DNA from: Intestinimonas aquisgranensis
Lineage (GTDB): Bacteria > Bacillota > Clostridia > Oscillospirales > Oscillospiraceae
DNA: 64,000 nt
Assembly: GCA_020687605.1 (NCBI GenBank)
Contig: JAJEQY010000006.1
Span: forward strand, 22,262-86,261
Direction: 5' to 3'
Part shown: one piece after another, positions 50,613-59,055 of the stretch
Numbering within the stretch: the stretch's first letter is position 1
Layout: each line of letters begins with the position of its first letter
Translations under genes and position numbers: made by a program
Notes under the pieces: model-generated
Databases searched by the model: none
What the model was told of the DNA's origin: nothing
What the model saw: the letters and a program-made list of their open reading frames with translations, nothing else

Positions 50613-51479
50613 TCACGCCTTTCCTAATTTTTGATCGATGATCTCATAGAAGCTATGGTCGGTGAGCCGCACCAGCCGGGTCACGCTCCGGGACCGGCGC
50701 ACCTCCACGGTGTCACCGCCGCAGAGCTTGAAGGCTCTCCCACCATCCACAGACAGGTAAGCAGTTTTCCTTGACAGTTTCCCCATTCGAACAGATACCA
50801 CCCGGTCCCGTCCCATGACCAGGGGTTTTGCCTGGAGGGAATGGGCACATATCGGCGTAACCAGAACATTTTCCGCCGTTGGCTCTACGATGGGTCCCCC
50901 CGCCGACATAGAGTAGGCGGTGGAGCCGGTGGGCGTGGCCAAAATAATGCCATCTCCCGAAAACGAATATATGGGCACGCCATCACCGCGAAGCGTGAGG
51001 TCAATGACCCGGGCCACCGCCCCCTTGGTAATGACAGCGTCATTGAGGGCCACGTCCCGTGAGAGGATCTCCCGTCCACGGCGCACCGTCACATCCAGCA
51101 TCATGCGGTGCTCAATGGAGAATTTCCGCTCCGGCAGGCGGGCAAGCATGTCCAGTTCACCCTGCTCCAGCTCCGCCATAAAGCCCACACTGCCCAGATT
51201 CACCCCTAAAATAGGGATATTGTGCGCATTGGCATCCTTAGCGGCGTGGAGAATGGTTCCATCACCACCGAAACAAAGGAGCAGGTCGGCATTTTTCAGC
51301 TCCTCCTGCATGTTCCGATAATCCTGGCCCTTGGGGAGCTCCACGTGGCTCCCCTGCTCCAGGGCAAAAGGGAGACACAATGCGGTCTCCGCCCCGGCGG
51401 CACGGAGAATATCCCGGGCCCGGAGGGCCGCTTTCAGGCCCCGGTCTCGGTAGGGGTTGGGACTGAGCACCACCTTCAC
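50613..51479 (-). CDS. nadK: NAD kinase
   Basis: NadK phosphorylates NAD to NADP. The 288-residue protein has GGDG at 71-74 with FGGDGTILHAAK, the NDAVITKG motif and ATPTGSTAYSMSAGGPI. The start codon is GTG overlapping the tlyA stop (GTGA), so the two are translationally coupled; the GGAGGGGGG stretch just upstream serves as ribosome-binding site. The argR start is 6 bases beyond its stop. Confidence 0.97.
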   Translation of the reverse strand: MKVVLSPNPYRDRGLKAALRARDILRAAGAETALCLPFALEQGSHVELPKGQDYRNMQEELKNADLLLCFGGDGTILHAAKDANAHNIPILGVNLGSVGFMAELEQGELDMLARLPERKFSIEHRMMLDVTVRRGREILSRDVALNDAVITKGAVARVIDLTLRGDGVPIYSFSGDGIILATPTGSTAYSMSAGGPIVEPTAENVLVTPICAHSLQAKPLVMGRDRVVSVRMGKLSRKTAYLSVDGGRAFKLCGGDTVEVRRSRSVTRLVRLTDHSFYEIIDQKLGKA

Positions 51480-52288
51480 GGATGCCGCCCCCCCTCCAGC
51501 TCGGCATGGGACTGTTCCACCAGAGCGGCCAGATCCCCGGTGTAGGCCGGCCCCCGCCCCACCGTCAGGTGACCCAGGTATTCAATGTTACCTTCCGGCC
51601 CGCGAATCGGTGAAAAGGTCATATCCTTTACAGTAAAATCAGCCTCATCAGCGTGAACCAAGAAGTGCTCCAGCACCTCCAGATGGACCTTGGGGTCCCG
51701 GACCACACCCTTTTTGCCCACCTTCTCCTTTCCCGCTTCAAACTGTGGCTTTACCAGACAGACAACCTGACCATTGGGGGCCAAAATGCCCCGCAAGGCA
51801 GGCAGGATGAGCCGAAGGGAGATAAAGGAGACGTCCACGCTGGCCAGATCCAGCTCCTCTGGGATCTGCTCATGGGTGAGGTATCGGGCGTTGGTCCGCT
51901 CCAGGGGTACTACCCGCTCATCGGTACGCAGCTTCCAGGCCAGCTTGCCATAGCCTGTATCCACAGCGTACACCTTGGAGGCGCCATGCTGGAGCATACA
52001 GTCGGAAAACCCGCCGGTGGAGGCGCCGATGTCGGCACAGATCATGCCGGTGAGGTCCAGACCAAAGACGTCCATGGCCTTGGCCAACTTCAGGCCGCCA
52101 CGACTTACATAGGGGATCGCCTGTCCACGGACCTCAATGACAGCATCCTCGGAGACAGCCGTCCCGGCCTTCAGCACCTGCTGCCCATCCACATAGACCC
52201 AACCGCCCATGATATCGGCCTGGGCGCGCTGGCGGCTCTCCGAAAGTCCCCGCTCATGCAGCAGGACGTCCAACCGCTTTTTACTCAT
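51476..52288 (-). CDS. tlyA: TlyA-type rRNA 2'-O-methyltransferase
   Basis: TlyA family proteins methylate ribose in 16S and 23S rRNA; older annotations call them haemolysins. The 270-residue protein has an S4 RNA-binding domain (residues 2-62) and an RrmJ/FtsJ methyltransferase fold with DIGASTGGFSDCMLQ and VCLVKPQFE. The ATG overlaps the end of dxs by eight bases; a longer upstream frame is rejected as it lies within dxs. Confidence 0.96.
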   Translation of the reverse strand: MSKKRLDVLLHERGLSESRQRAQADIMGGWVYVDGQQVLKAGTAVSEDAVIEVRGQAIPYVSRGGLKLAKAMDVFGLDLTGMICADIGASTGGFSDCMLQHGASKVYAVDTGYGKLAWKLRTDERVVPLERTNARYLTHEQIPEELDLASVDVSFISLRLILPALRGILAPNGQVVCLVKPQFEAGKEKVGKKGVVRDPKVHLEVLEHFLVHADEADFTVKDMTFSPIRGPEGNIEYLGHLTVGRGPAYTGDLAALVEQSHAELEGGRHP

Positions 52289-54128
52289 GCTTCCATACCT
52301 CCATCGCCGCCCGGTATAGAGACTCGCTGTCCAGCCCGCACAGGCGTCTGAGTTGGGCCACAGTGCCCTGGGGCACAAAATCCCGTCCGGTGGTGCACAG
52401 CCGCACCGCCTTCAGAGGAACGCCGGCCTCGGCCAGTCCGGCACACAGTTTTTCTCCAATGGAACCCATGGCCATCACCTCCTCAGCCACCAACAGACGG
52501 CCCGTCTTCGCCACGGAGCGGCACACAGGTTCCAAATCCAGCGGACACAGGCGGTTCAGTTTGATAACCTCAGGCTGACAGCCTGCCTCCTCCAGCCGCT
52601 CTGCAACAGCCAGAATATCGGGATAGGTCGCTCCATATGTGACAAGTGTAATTCCTTGCCCCTCTTTGGTAATCAAAGACGGCGTGGTTCCGGCATCACC
52701 GTGGTAGCTCCCCTCTCCTCCGCGAGGATAACGCAGGGCTACCGGTCCCTTCACCTCCTGCAAAGCATGGCGCAGCATGGTGCCCACCTCGGCAAAGCTG
52801 GACGGCGCATACAGGGTCATGCCCGGTACCGTAGAGAGATAGGCCACATCGAACAGGCCGTGGTGCGTCTCACCATCCTCCCCTACCAAGCCAGCCCGGT
52901 CCACTCCAAACACCACATGAAGCCCCAGAAGTGCCACATCGTGGATGAGCATATCATAGCCGCGCTGGAGGAAGGAGGAATAGACCGCGAAGACGGGGAC
53001 ACATCCCTGTTTTGCCATTCCCGCCGCCATAGCCACGGCATGGCCCTCGGAGATTCCTACATCAAAAAAGCGCTCCGGAAATTGCGCTTCAAATTGCTTG
53101 AGACCAGTGCCATCCCGCATGGCTGCCGTGATGGCACACACCCGTCGATCTTTCTCCGCCAGCTGGCAAAGCGCCGACCCAAAGGCGGCAGAGTAGGACG
53201 GTCCAGAGGAATGGAGGGGCGCACCGGTCTGGACGCAAAACTTGGACACCCCGTGGTAAGCGTCCGGATTTTGTTCTGCAGGTGGATAGCCTTTCCCCTT
53301 TACAGTCCTGACGTGGAGCAGGACTGGGCCTGATATGTCCTTGGCGTAGCGGAGAAGGCGAGTCAGCCCCCGAACGTCGTTTCCATCCACCGGTCCCAGG
53401 TAAGTGAAGCCCATGTCCTCAAACATGCTGCACGGGAGCAGGGTCTCCTTTACCGCCGTTTTCACCTTGTGGGTCACCCGGTAAAAGGTCTTGCCGCCCG
53501 GCAGGACCGACATTACCTTGCGGTAGCCCTTTTTGAAACGCAGATATTGCGGTTTGAGTCGCTGATGGGCCAAGTGCTGGGCCACGCCACCCACATTTTT
53601 GGTGATGGACATGCCGTTGTCATTGAGGATGACCAGCAGAGGCTCCCGGCTGAGTCCGGCATTGGACAGTCCCTCATAGGCCAGGCCGCCGGTGAGTGCA
53701 CCGTCACCAATGAGAGCTATGACGTGGTAGTCCTCCCCCAGCAGGGTCCGTGCCCGGGCCATGCCAAGCGCTACGGACACCGAGTTGGAGGCATGACCGG
53801 CGATAAAGGCGTCGTGTACGCTCTCCTTTGGCTTTGGAAAACCGGAGATGCCGCCAAAGGAGCGCAGGGTATCCATGGCGCTCCCCCGTCCGGTGAGGAT
53901 CTTGTGGATATAGCACTGGTGGCCCACATCGAAGACCAATCGATCCCGCCCTGTGTCAAAGACCCGGTGAAGGGCCACGGTAAGCTCCACAACGCCCAGG
54001 TTGGAGGCCAGATGGCCGCCGGTTCGGGACACCATATCCACCACGCTGGAGCGCAGGCGGGCACAAAGCGCCTCTGCCTCGCCATCCGTTATCGTTTTCA
54101 GATCCGGAATCTCATCGAACTCTATCAA
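52281..54128 (-). CDS. dxs: 1-deoxy-D-xylulose-5-phosphate synthase
   Basis: Dxs joins pyruvate and glyceraldehyde 3-phosphate, the first step of the MEP isoprenoid pathway and an entry to thiamine and pyridoxal. The 615-residue protein has the thiamine diphosphate motif GDGALTGG at 141-148 with the distal Asn near 169-171, GHASNSVSVALG, and the pyrimidine-domain segment DRAGLVGEDGETHHG. A C-terminal transketolase domain completes it. It lies with ispA and a divergent PAP2 gene, an isoprenoid cluster. Confidence 0.97.
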   Translation of the reverse strand: MIEFDEIPDLKTITDGEAEALCARLRSSVVDMVSRTGGHLASNLGVVELTVALHRVFDTGRDRLVFDVGHQCYIHKILTGRGSAMDTLRSFGGISGFPKPKESVHDAFIAGHASNSVSVALGMARARTLLGEDYHVIALIGDGALTGGLAYEGLSNAGLSREPLLVILNDNGMSITKNVGGVAQHLAHQRLKPQYLRFKKGYRKVMSVLPGGKTFYRVTHKVKTAVKETLLPCSMFEDMGFTYLGPVDGNDVRGLTRLLRYAKDISGPVLLHVRTVKGKGYPPAEQNPDAYHGVSKFCVQTGAPLHSSGPSYSAAFGSALCQLAEKDRRVCAITAAMRDGTGLKQFEAQFPERFFDVGISEGHAVAMAAGMAKQGCVPVFAVYSSFLQRGYDMLIHDVALLGLHVVFGVDRAGLVGEDGETHHGLFDVAYLSTVPGMTLYAPSSFAEVGTMLRHALQEVKGPVALRYPRGGEGSYHGDAGTTPSLITKEGQGITLVTYGATYPDILAVAERLEEAGCQPEVIKLNRLCPLDLEPVCRSVAKTGRLLVAEEVMAMGSIGEKLCAGLAEAGVPLKAVRLCTTGRDFVPQGTVAQLRRLCGLDSESLYRAAMEVWKHE

Positions 54129-54161
54129 AGCAAACCATCCCTCCCGGCAGACAGACCGGAA

Positions 54162-54626
54162 TCATGTCACAAAGTATGCACCCAGCAGGCCAATCACAAT
54201 GCCCAGCGCCGCACCGGCCAACACCTGGATCGGTGTATGGCCCAGCAGCTCCTTGAGCCGTGTTCCAAAGGGCGTATGGCCCTCCTGCGCCCACTGGTCC
54301 ATCAGGTAATTTAGAATCTTCGCGTGCTCACCCGCCGCGTGGCGGATGTTGGCAGCGTCGTACATCACCACGATGGCGATCACCGCGGTGATGGCGAAAA
54401 GTGCCGATGACCACCCGCACAGCCGGCCGGTGGCGCTGGCACAGGCACAGACGAAGGCAGAATGGGAGCTGGGCATGCCGCCGCTCCCCAAAGCCCGGTC
54501 CAGGTCCAACCGGCGCTCCCTGCAATAGTTGAGCAGCAGCTTGATGAGCTGGGCGGCCGCCCAGGCGATCACTGCCAGCACCAGGATCCAAATCCCCATA
54601 CGGCGCTCAAACAGATCGTATTCCAT
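54162..54626 (-). CDS. Divergent PAP2 (DUF212/YuiD) membrane protein
   Basis: This 154-residue protein has four or five membrane helices and the family signature GGMPSSHSAFVCA near residues 45-57, with a second conserved His segment (DAANIRHAAGEHAK). It is related to type 2 phosphatidic acid phosphatases, which remove phosphate from lipid phosphates. The start follows GGGAGAACTGATAGC; the longer frame reads into ispA. The position between ispA and dxs suggests a role on isoprenoid phosphates, an inference from context. Confidence 0.88.
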   Translation of the reverse strand: MEYDLFERRMGIWILVLAVIAWAAAQLIKLLLNYCRERRLDLDRALGSGGMPSSHSAFVCACASATGRLCGWSSALFAITAVIAIVVMYDAANIRHAAGEHAKILNYLMDQWAQEGHTPFGTRLKELLGHTPIQVLAGAALGIVIGLLGAYFVT

Positions 54627-54630
54627 GCTA

Positions 54631-55515
54631 TCAGTTCTCCCGTCCGGCCAGCTCTCGGGCGAGCCAGCAAAGGAAGCCCGCTTTCTCCTCCCCAAAGGGC
54701 GACAGGGCTTCCACCGCCTCTTCGGTCAGTTTTTCCACGAGGGACCGGCATCCGTCGATCCCCAGCAGGGTCACAAAGGTCGTTTTTTCATTGGCCTGAT
54801 CGGAGCCCACCGGCTTGCCCAGCGTGGCCTGATCCCCTTCCACATCCAGTATGTCGTCCCGGACCTGGAAGGCAAGCCCCAGCTTCTGGGCATAGCGGCG
54901 GACCGCCTTTTTCTCCTCCTCCGACCCGCCGGCCACAATGCAGCCCATCTCGGCGGCGGCGCTGAGGAGAGCGCCTGTCTTCAGCTTCTGGAGCTGCTCC
55001 ACGTCGCTGCGGGACACAGCCCGCCCCTCAGCGGCCATATCCAGCACCTGTCCACCTACCATACCTTGGGCACCCGCCGCACGGGCCAGGCAGGCGGCGG
55101 CCTCCACTACCCGCTGTGGCGGAAGCTGGTCATCTGCCGCCAGGGCAGTCTCAAAGGCAGCGGTCAGCAGACCGTCCCCCGCCAGCACAGCGGTGGCTTC
55201 GCCGTAGATCTTGTGGTTGGTGGGCTTGCCCCGGCGCAAATCGTCGTCATCCATGCAGGGCAGATCGTCGTGGATCAATGAGTAGGTGTGAACCATTTCC
55301 ACCGCGCAGGCGAAGGGCATGGCAAGCGCAGGATCACCGCCGCACATGCGGCAGGTCTCCAAGGTAAGTACCGGCCGGATCCGCTTTCCTCCGGCCAGGA
55401 GACTGTATTCCATTGCGTCATAGATGTCCCCTCTGGGCTCACGGCCCTGGAAGCAGGTTCGCAGGGCGGTCTCCACCTGGCCCTGGATCTCCCTCAGGCG
55501 GGCTTTCTCCTCCAT
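54631..55515 (-). CDS. ispA: Polyprenyl (farnesyl/geranyl) diphosphate synthase
   Basis: This trans-prenyltransferase makes farnesyl or geranylgeranyl diphosphate for undecaprenyl phosphate and quinones. The 294-residue protein has the first aspartate-rich motif DDLPCMDDDD at 83-92 and the second DDILD after FQVR. The longer first motif is the bacterial FPP synthase form. It begins 5 bases after xseB ends and is followed by the DUF212 gene, then dxs. Confidence 0.96.
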   Translation of the reverse strand: MEEKARLREIQGQVETALRTCFQGREPRGDIYDAMEYSLLAGGKRIRPVLTLETCRMCGGDPALAMPFACAVEMVHTYSLIHDDLPCMDDDDLRRGKPTNHKIYGEATAVLAGDGLLTAAFETALAADDQLPPQRVVEAAACLARAAGAQGMVGGQVLDMAAEGRAVSRSDVEQLQKLKTGALLSAAAEMGCIVAGGSEEEKKAVRRYAQKLGLAFQVRDDILDVEGDQATLGKPVGSDQANEKTTFVTLLGIDGCRSLVEKLTEEAVEALSPFGEEKAGFLCWLARELAGREN

Positions 55516-55519
55516 AGAC

Positions 55520-55756
55520 TCAATCCCCCTCCGTCATAAAGGGCACCTCAACAGGCACCCCGTCGGCACCGGCGGTAAGCTGCTGCACCTTCTGCTCGGC
55601 TTTATCCAGCAGACCGGAGCACTGCTTCATGAGCTTGGTCCCCTCCTCGAAGAGCTTCAGGGACTCCTCCAGAGGCGTGTCCCCTTTCTCCAGACGGGTC
55701 ACGATCTCGTCCAATCGAGACATGGCCTCCTCAAAGGTCTTCTTTTTTTCTGCCAT
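55520..55756 (-). CDS. xseB: Exodeoxyribonuclease VII small subunit
   Basis: The 78-residue protein has the XseB coiled-coil helical hairpin, with FEEAMSRLDEIVTRLEKGDTPLEESLKLFEEG. It binds XseA and is required for exonuclease VII. Its ATG shares one base with the xseA stop (TAATG), so translation is coupled. Confidence 0.96.
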   Translation of the reverse strand: MAEKKKTFEEAMSRLDEIVTRLEKGDTPLEESLKLFEEGTKLMKQCSGLLDKAEQKVQQLTAGADGVPVEVPFMTEGD

Positions 55757-56967
55757 TACTGCCTCCTCTTCCCCTCCACACGGCAGTCCAGTGTGCCGTC
55801 GGAGAGACGCAGGGTGAAACTGTCTTCTGTCTGGACCTGGTCCACGGAGGATAAGATCTCCCCCGCCTCAGTTTTGGCCAAGCTGTAGCCCCGCCCCAGT
55901 ACCTTCAGGGGACTCAGTGCATCCAGGGTGGCCGCCAGCCTGGCAAAGCGCTCCCGTTTGCCGGCCATGGCGCCGGTAAGCCCGTGAGCCAGCCGACGGC
56001 TTTGGTAGTCCAGGAGCATCCTCCGGTCCTGAATGGCAACCATGGGGTCCCGCAGGGACCGACACGCCCCCAGTCGGGCCAGATCCCGGCGGCCACGGTC
56101 CAGCCTGCTCTCCAGCAGGGCCGTCATACGCTCGCTCCGGTGGGCCAGCTCCGCCGCCACCTCGCTTTGGTCGGGGACAGCCAGCTCAGCGGCATTGGAG
56201 GGTGTGGCCGCCCGCAGGTCGGCCACAAAATCGGCAATGGTCACATCAGGCTCGTGGCCCACAGCGGAGATCACCGGGATGGTACAGTCGTAGATGGCCC
56301 GGGCCACGCCCTCGTCATTGAAGCACCACAGGTCCTCCATGGAGCCGCCGCCCCGGCCGGTGATGAGGATATCGGCCAGCCGGTGGGCACTGGCGTAGCG
56401 GATGGCGCCGGCGATCTCGCGGGCAGCCTCCGCCCCCTGGACCCGGACCGGCAGCAGCAGGACCTCGGCCATGGGCCAGCGGGCCTTCAGGATGCGGAGC
56501 ATGTCCCGCACCGCCGCCCCCACCGGAGAGGTCACCAGGGCGATGCGCTCCGGGTATCTGGGCAGCGGCTTTTTGTGGGCGGGGTCAAAGAGCCCCTCCC
56601 GGTAGAGCTTTTCCTTGCACTGCTCGAAAGCCACGTGGAGGTCTCCCACCCCGTCGGGAGAGAGCTCAGCGCAGTAGAGCTGATACTGTCCGTCCCGGGG
56701 GAAGACAGCCACCCGCCCGAAAGCGATGACCTTCATACCATTCTCAGGCCGGAAACGCAGGCGGGAGGCCTCCCGGCGGAACATGACGCACCGGATGGCG
56801 CCCCCTTCATCCTTCATGGAAAAATAGTGGTGCCCGGAGGGGTAGGTCTTGTAGTTGGAGATCTCCCCCCGGACGAAGACCCCGCTGAGAAAACCGTCCC
56901 GGTCCAGCAGCTCCTTCAGGTAGCCGTTGACCTGGCTGACGGTATAGATCTGACGCTCACCGCTCAT
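55756..56967 (-). CDS. xseA: Exodeoxyribonuclease VII large subunit
   Basis: XseA degrades single-stranded DNA in repair. The 403-residue protein has the N-terminal OB fold (residues 5-100, VSQVNGYLKELLDRD), the catalytic domain with VTSPVGAAVRDM, RGGGSMEDLWCFN and SAVGHEPDVTIAD motifs, and a helical XseB-binding region. The ATG at 56967 overlaps the stop of the TsaD-like gene (ATGA); the longer frame reads through that gene and is rejected. Confidence 0.96.
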   Translation of the reverse strand: MSGERQIYTVSQVNGYLKELLDRDGFLSGVFVRGEISNYKTYPSGHHYFSMKDEGGAIRCVMFRREASRLRFRPENGMKVIAFGRVAVFPRDGQYQLYCAELSPDGVGDLHVAFEQCKEKLYREGLFDPAHKKPLPRYPERIALVTSPVGAAVRDMLRILKARWPMAEVLLLPVRVQGAEAAREIAGAIRYASAHRLADILITGRGGGSMEDLWCFNDEGVARAIYDCTIPVISAVGHEPDVTIADFVADLRAATPSNAAELAVPDQSEVAAELAHRSERMTALLESRLDRGRRDLARLGACRSLRDPMVAIQDRRMLLDYQSRRLAHGLTGAMAGKRERFARLAATLDALSPLKVLGRGYSLAKTEAGEILSSVDQVQTEDSFTLRLSDGTLDCRVEGKRRQ

Positions 56968-57902
56968 CTGGCGCCTCCCATGGTCAGGGCCCGGTGGGTC
57001 AGCACCGCCACCCCCAGGGCATTGTCGGCGGAGCAGACCGGCGGGGCGAACATGGCGTCGGACAGGGCCTCCCGCAGCAGGCTGTTGGAGGCCACACCGC
57101 CGGAGCACAGCACCGGTAGACCTGGGTACTGCTCCAGGGCCCGGTCGGTGACCCGGCGGATGGTCCTGGCCACCGTGGCCACGGCGAACCGGGCCACATC
57201 GGCGGCGGACGCTCCGGACGCCGCCATGTCCTTTACCTTGTTCTCCATACCGGAGAGGGAAAATGTAAGGTCATTGAGCTTTACAGTAAAGCCAGGGACC
57301 GGCTTTCCCTCCCGGCTCAGGGCATCCAGGGCCTTTCCCGCCGGGAAATCCAGACCCAGGGCCACACCGGTACGGTCGATGAGCTGTCCGGCGGAGATGT
57401 CGCTGGTACCGCCGATCTTCCGGGGCAGAACCCCGGTCCCGTCCGGCTCCACGTACAGCAGCTCGGTGGTGCCGCCGGAGAGGTGCCAGGCCAGCAGGGG
57501 CTTGTCCAGCAGCTCCAGACGCCCGGCGCCCCAGGCCACAGCAGCGATGTGTCCCTGTTGATGAGCGCAGGGAAAGAAGGGCACCCCAAGGGTATCCGCC
57601 AGGATGCGTCCGGCAGTCTCTCCCGCCAGGAAGCAGGGCATATAGGAGCCCTCCACCCATCTGGGCTTGATGCTGGCCCCCACGGCGGCGATCCCCTCCA
57701 GTCGTCCCTCCGCCCGGAGTCGGTCAAAGAGCTCAGGCAGACGTTTTACATGCTGGAAGAGAGCGTCACTTTGGCGGAGGCCCAGGCTCCCTGACTCCAC
57801 ATCCAGCAGACGTCCGAGCTGGTAGCCGTCCGCGCCGTCAAAGAGGGCCGTAGAGGTGGTGTAGTTGCTGGTGTCCAGCCCCAGGCAGCGCTTCGCAGTC
57901 AC
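56964..57902 (-). CDS. TsaD/Gcp-like paralogue (M22 family)
   Basis: This 312-residue protein is related to TsaD, the tRNA t6A synthase subunit, but belongs to a shorter clostridial group found in the nusB-xseA block. It has the ASKHA fold motifs GLDTSNYTTSTAL, AVGASIKPRWVEGSYMP and SGGTTELL, a metal-type HQQGH in FPCAHQQGH, and the C-terminal CSGGVASN and SADNALG segments. The start is GTG overlapping the nusB stop (GTGA). Whether it substitutes for or differs from the genuine TsaD, which is not in this window, is unknown. Confidence 0.82.
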   Translation of the reverse strand: MTAKRCLGLDTSNYTTSTALFDGADGYQLGRLLDVESGSLGLRQSDALFQHVKRLPELFDRLRAEGRLEGIAAVGASIKPRWVEGSYMPCFLAGETAGRILADTLGVPFFPCAHQQGHIAAVAWGAGRLELLDKPLLAWHLSGGTTELLYVEPDGTGVLPRKIGGTSDISAGQLIDRTGVALGLDFPAGKALDALSREGKPVPGFTVKLNDLTFSLSGMENKVKDMAASGASAADVARFAVATVARTIRRVTDRALEQYPGLPVLCSGGVASNSLLREALSDAMFAPPVCSADNALGVAVLTHRALTMGGAR

Positions 57903-58393
57903 TTCTCGTCCTCCGTCTGCGGCTGAGCCGGAGCAGCAGCCCGCTCCGGAGGCAGTTCGCCCCGGACAAAGGCACCCAGGATACCGTTGATGAAGGAGGC
58001 GGTCTCCTGAGTCTCATAGTGTTTGGAGAGCTCAACGGCCTCATTGATGGCCGCCGCCGGGGGAATGTCGGGCATGTAGAGGATCTCATACATGGCCACC
58101 CGCATCACCGTAGCCGCCATGCGGGAGATCCGGGAAAAGGACCAGCCGATGGCGTACTTGGAAATGTAGCCGTCCAGCTCTGCGCCATGCTCATAGACCC
58201 CCTTCACCAGGGTCTGGATGTACTGGCGCTGCTTCTCATTGGGGAATTCCTGGTAAAGAGGATCCTCCTCACTGAGCTGCTGGAAGTTCTCTCGGGTCAG
58301 AGATTCTTTGAGCAGCTCGTCTGCGCTCTCGTTGGAAAAGCCCAGCGCAAAGGCCAGATGGACTGCGATCTCCCGGGCGTTGCTCCTGATCAT
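57899..58393 (-). CDS. nusB: Transcription antitermination protein NusB
   Basis: NusB pairs with S10 (NusE) in rRNA antitermination. The 164-residue all-helical protein has AREIAVHLAFALGF at the N-terminus and AAAINEAVELSKHY and ASFINGILG in the conserved C-terminal half. The ATG follows GGAGG. It heads the long run nusB, TsaD-like, xseA, xseB, ispA, DUF212, dxs, tlyA, nadK, argR, recN, ycxB-like, in which adjacent genes overlap or are separated by only a few bases (largest gap 33). Confidence 0.95.
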   Translation of the reverse strand: MIRSNAREIAVHLAFALGFSNESADELLKESLTRENFQQLSEEDPLYQEFPNEKQRQYIQTLVKGVYEHGAELDGYISKYAIGWSFSRISRMAATVMRVAMYEILYMPDIPPAAAINEAVELSKHYETQETASFINGILGAFVRGELPPERAAAPAQPQTEDEK

Positions 58394-58447
58394 GGTCGGT
58401 TCCTCCCAAAATTCTCTTTCTGATTCTGATGTATATGATGCATATTC

Positions 58448-58453
58448 ATTATA
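58448..58453 (-). promoter_or_regulatory. -10 element of the probable nusB promoter
   Basis: TATAAT on the minus strand lies in an AT-rich stretch 55 bases before nusB. The -35 region (TTTATT at 17 bases) is weak. Confidence 0.4.
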
Positions 58454-58501
58454 TACAGTTTTCTACGGAAAATAAACCCCTAATTTCCGGTCTAAAACGG
58501 C

Positions 58502-58547
58502 AAAAAGAGCATTGAGCGCATACCGGATGATGGCTCAATGCTCTTTG
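58502..58547 (-). terminator. Terminator after the Asp23 gene
   Basis: A perfect 14-bp stem (58504-58517 with 58533-58546) with a 15-base loop is followed on the minus strand by TTTTTG. Confidence 0.85.
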
Positions 58548-58560
58548 AGGGCAATACAAT

Positions 58561-58947
58561 TTACGGAGCCTTTTTCGGCTCTTTCTCAAAGACCACGCCG
58601 CCCACATTCACGTTGACAGCGGCGACCGTCAGGCCGCTTGTAGCTTCGACGCTTCCGGCGACTGCCTCCTGCACCGCCCGGGCCACGTCGGGGATGGTGT
58701 AGCCGTACTTCACCAGGATACTCAGATCCACCGTGACGTTCCCATCCTCCACCTGGATATGAATGCCGCGGCTCAGGTTCTTCTTGCCCAGAAGCTCAGC
58801 CAGATCGGTACCCAGATTGGCAGCCAGGCCACCGATGCCCTCCACCTCCAGGACGGCGGCGGCAGCGATCACCGCCAGGACTTCTTCCGATATATGGATA
58901 CTTCCCAGCTCGTCGGACCGGGAAACATATTCCTTACCTTCTCCCAC
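58561..58947 (-). CDS. Asp23/Gls24 family envelope stress protein
   Basis: This 128-residue protein has the Asp23 (YqhY/YloU) core: a GSIHISEEVLAVIAAAAVLEVEGI helix, GRGIHIQVEDG-like strand and PDVARAVQEAV. Such proteins associate with the membrane and are linked to cell-wall stress or fatty-acid synthesis regulation (YqhY). The start is taken as GTG at 58947 because AAAGGAG lies 10 bases upstream; a GTG at 58956 is only one base from it. It lies between nusB and spoIIIAH and has its own promoter and terminator. Confidence 0.9.
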   Translation of the reverse strand: MGEGKEYVSRSDELGSIHISEEVLAVIAAAAVLEVEGIGGLAANLGTDLAELLGKKNLSRGIHIQVEDGNVTVDLSILVKYGYTIPDVARAVQEAVAGSVEATSGLTVAAVNVNVGGVVFEKEPKKAP

Positions 58948-58978
58948 AGTGGTCACGCTCCTTTTATGGTTTGAGTGT

Positions 58979-59007
58979 ATTTTACCACAACGGTCCCGGA
59001 TTTACAA
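58979..59007 (-). promoter_or_regulatory. SigA promoter of the Asp23 gene
   Basis: On the minus strand TTGTAA (59007-59002), a 17-base spacer ending in TGG and TAAAAT (58984-58979) form a promoter with an extended -10. Confidence 0.65.
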
Positions 59008-59018
59008 TCTGATTTTTA

Positions 59019-59053
59019 GAAAAGGGCGGATGCCTGCGCATCCGCCCTTTTTG
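59019..59053 (-). terminator. Terminator after the spoIIIA operon
   Basis: AAAGGGCGGATGC pairs with GCATCCGCCCTTT around a short loop, with TTTTC on the minus strand, directly after the spoIIIAH stop. Confidence 0.9.
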
Positions 59054-59055
59054 GT

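Noticed and set aside
48516..50627. 703-codon plus-strand frame opposite recN and argR
   Set aside because: Shadow of two well-supported genes in the other direction.
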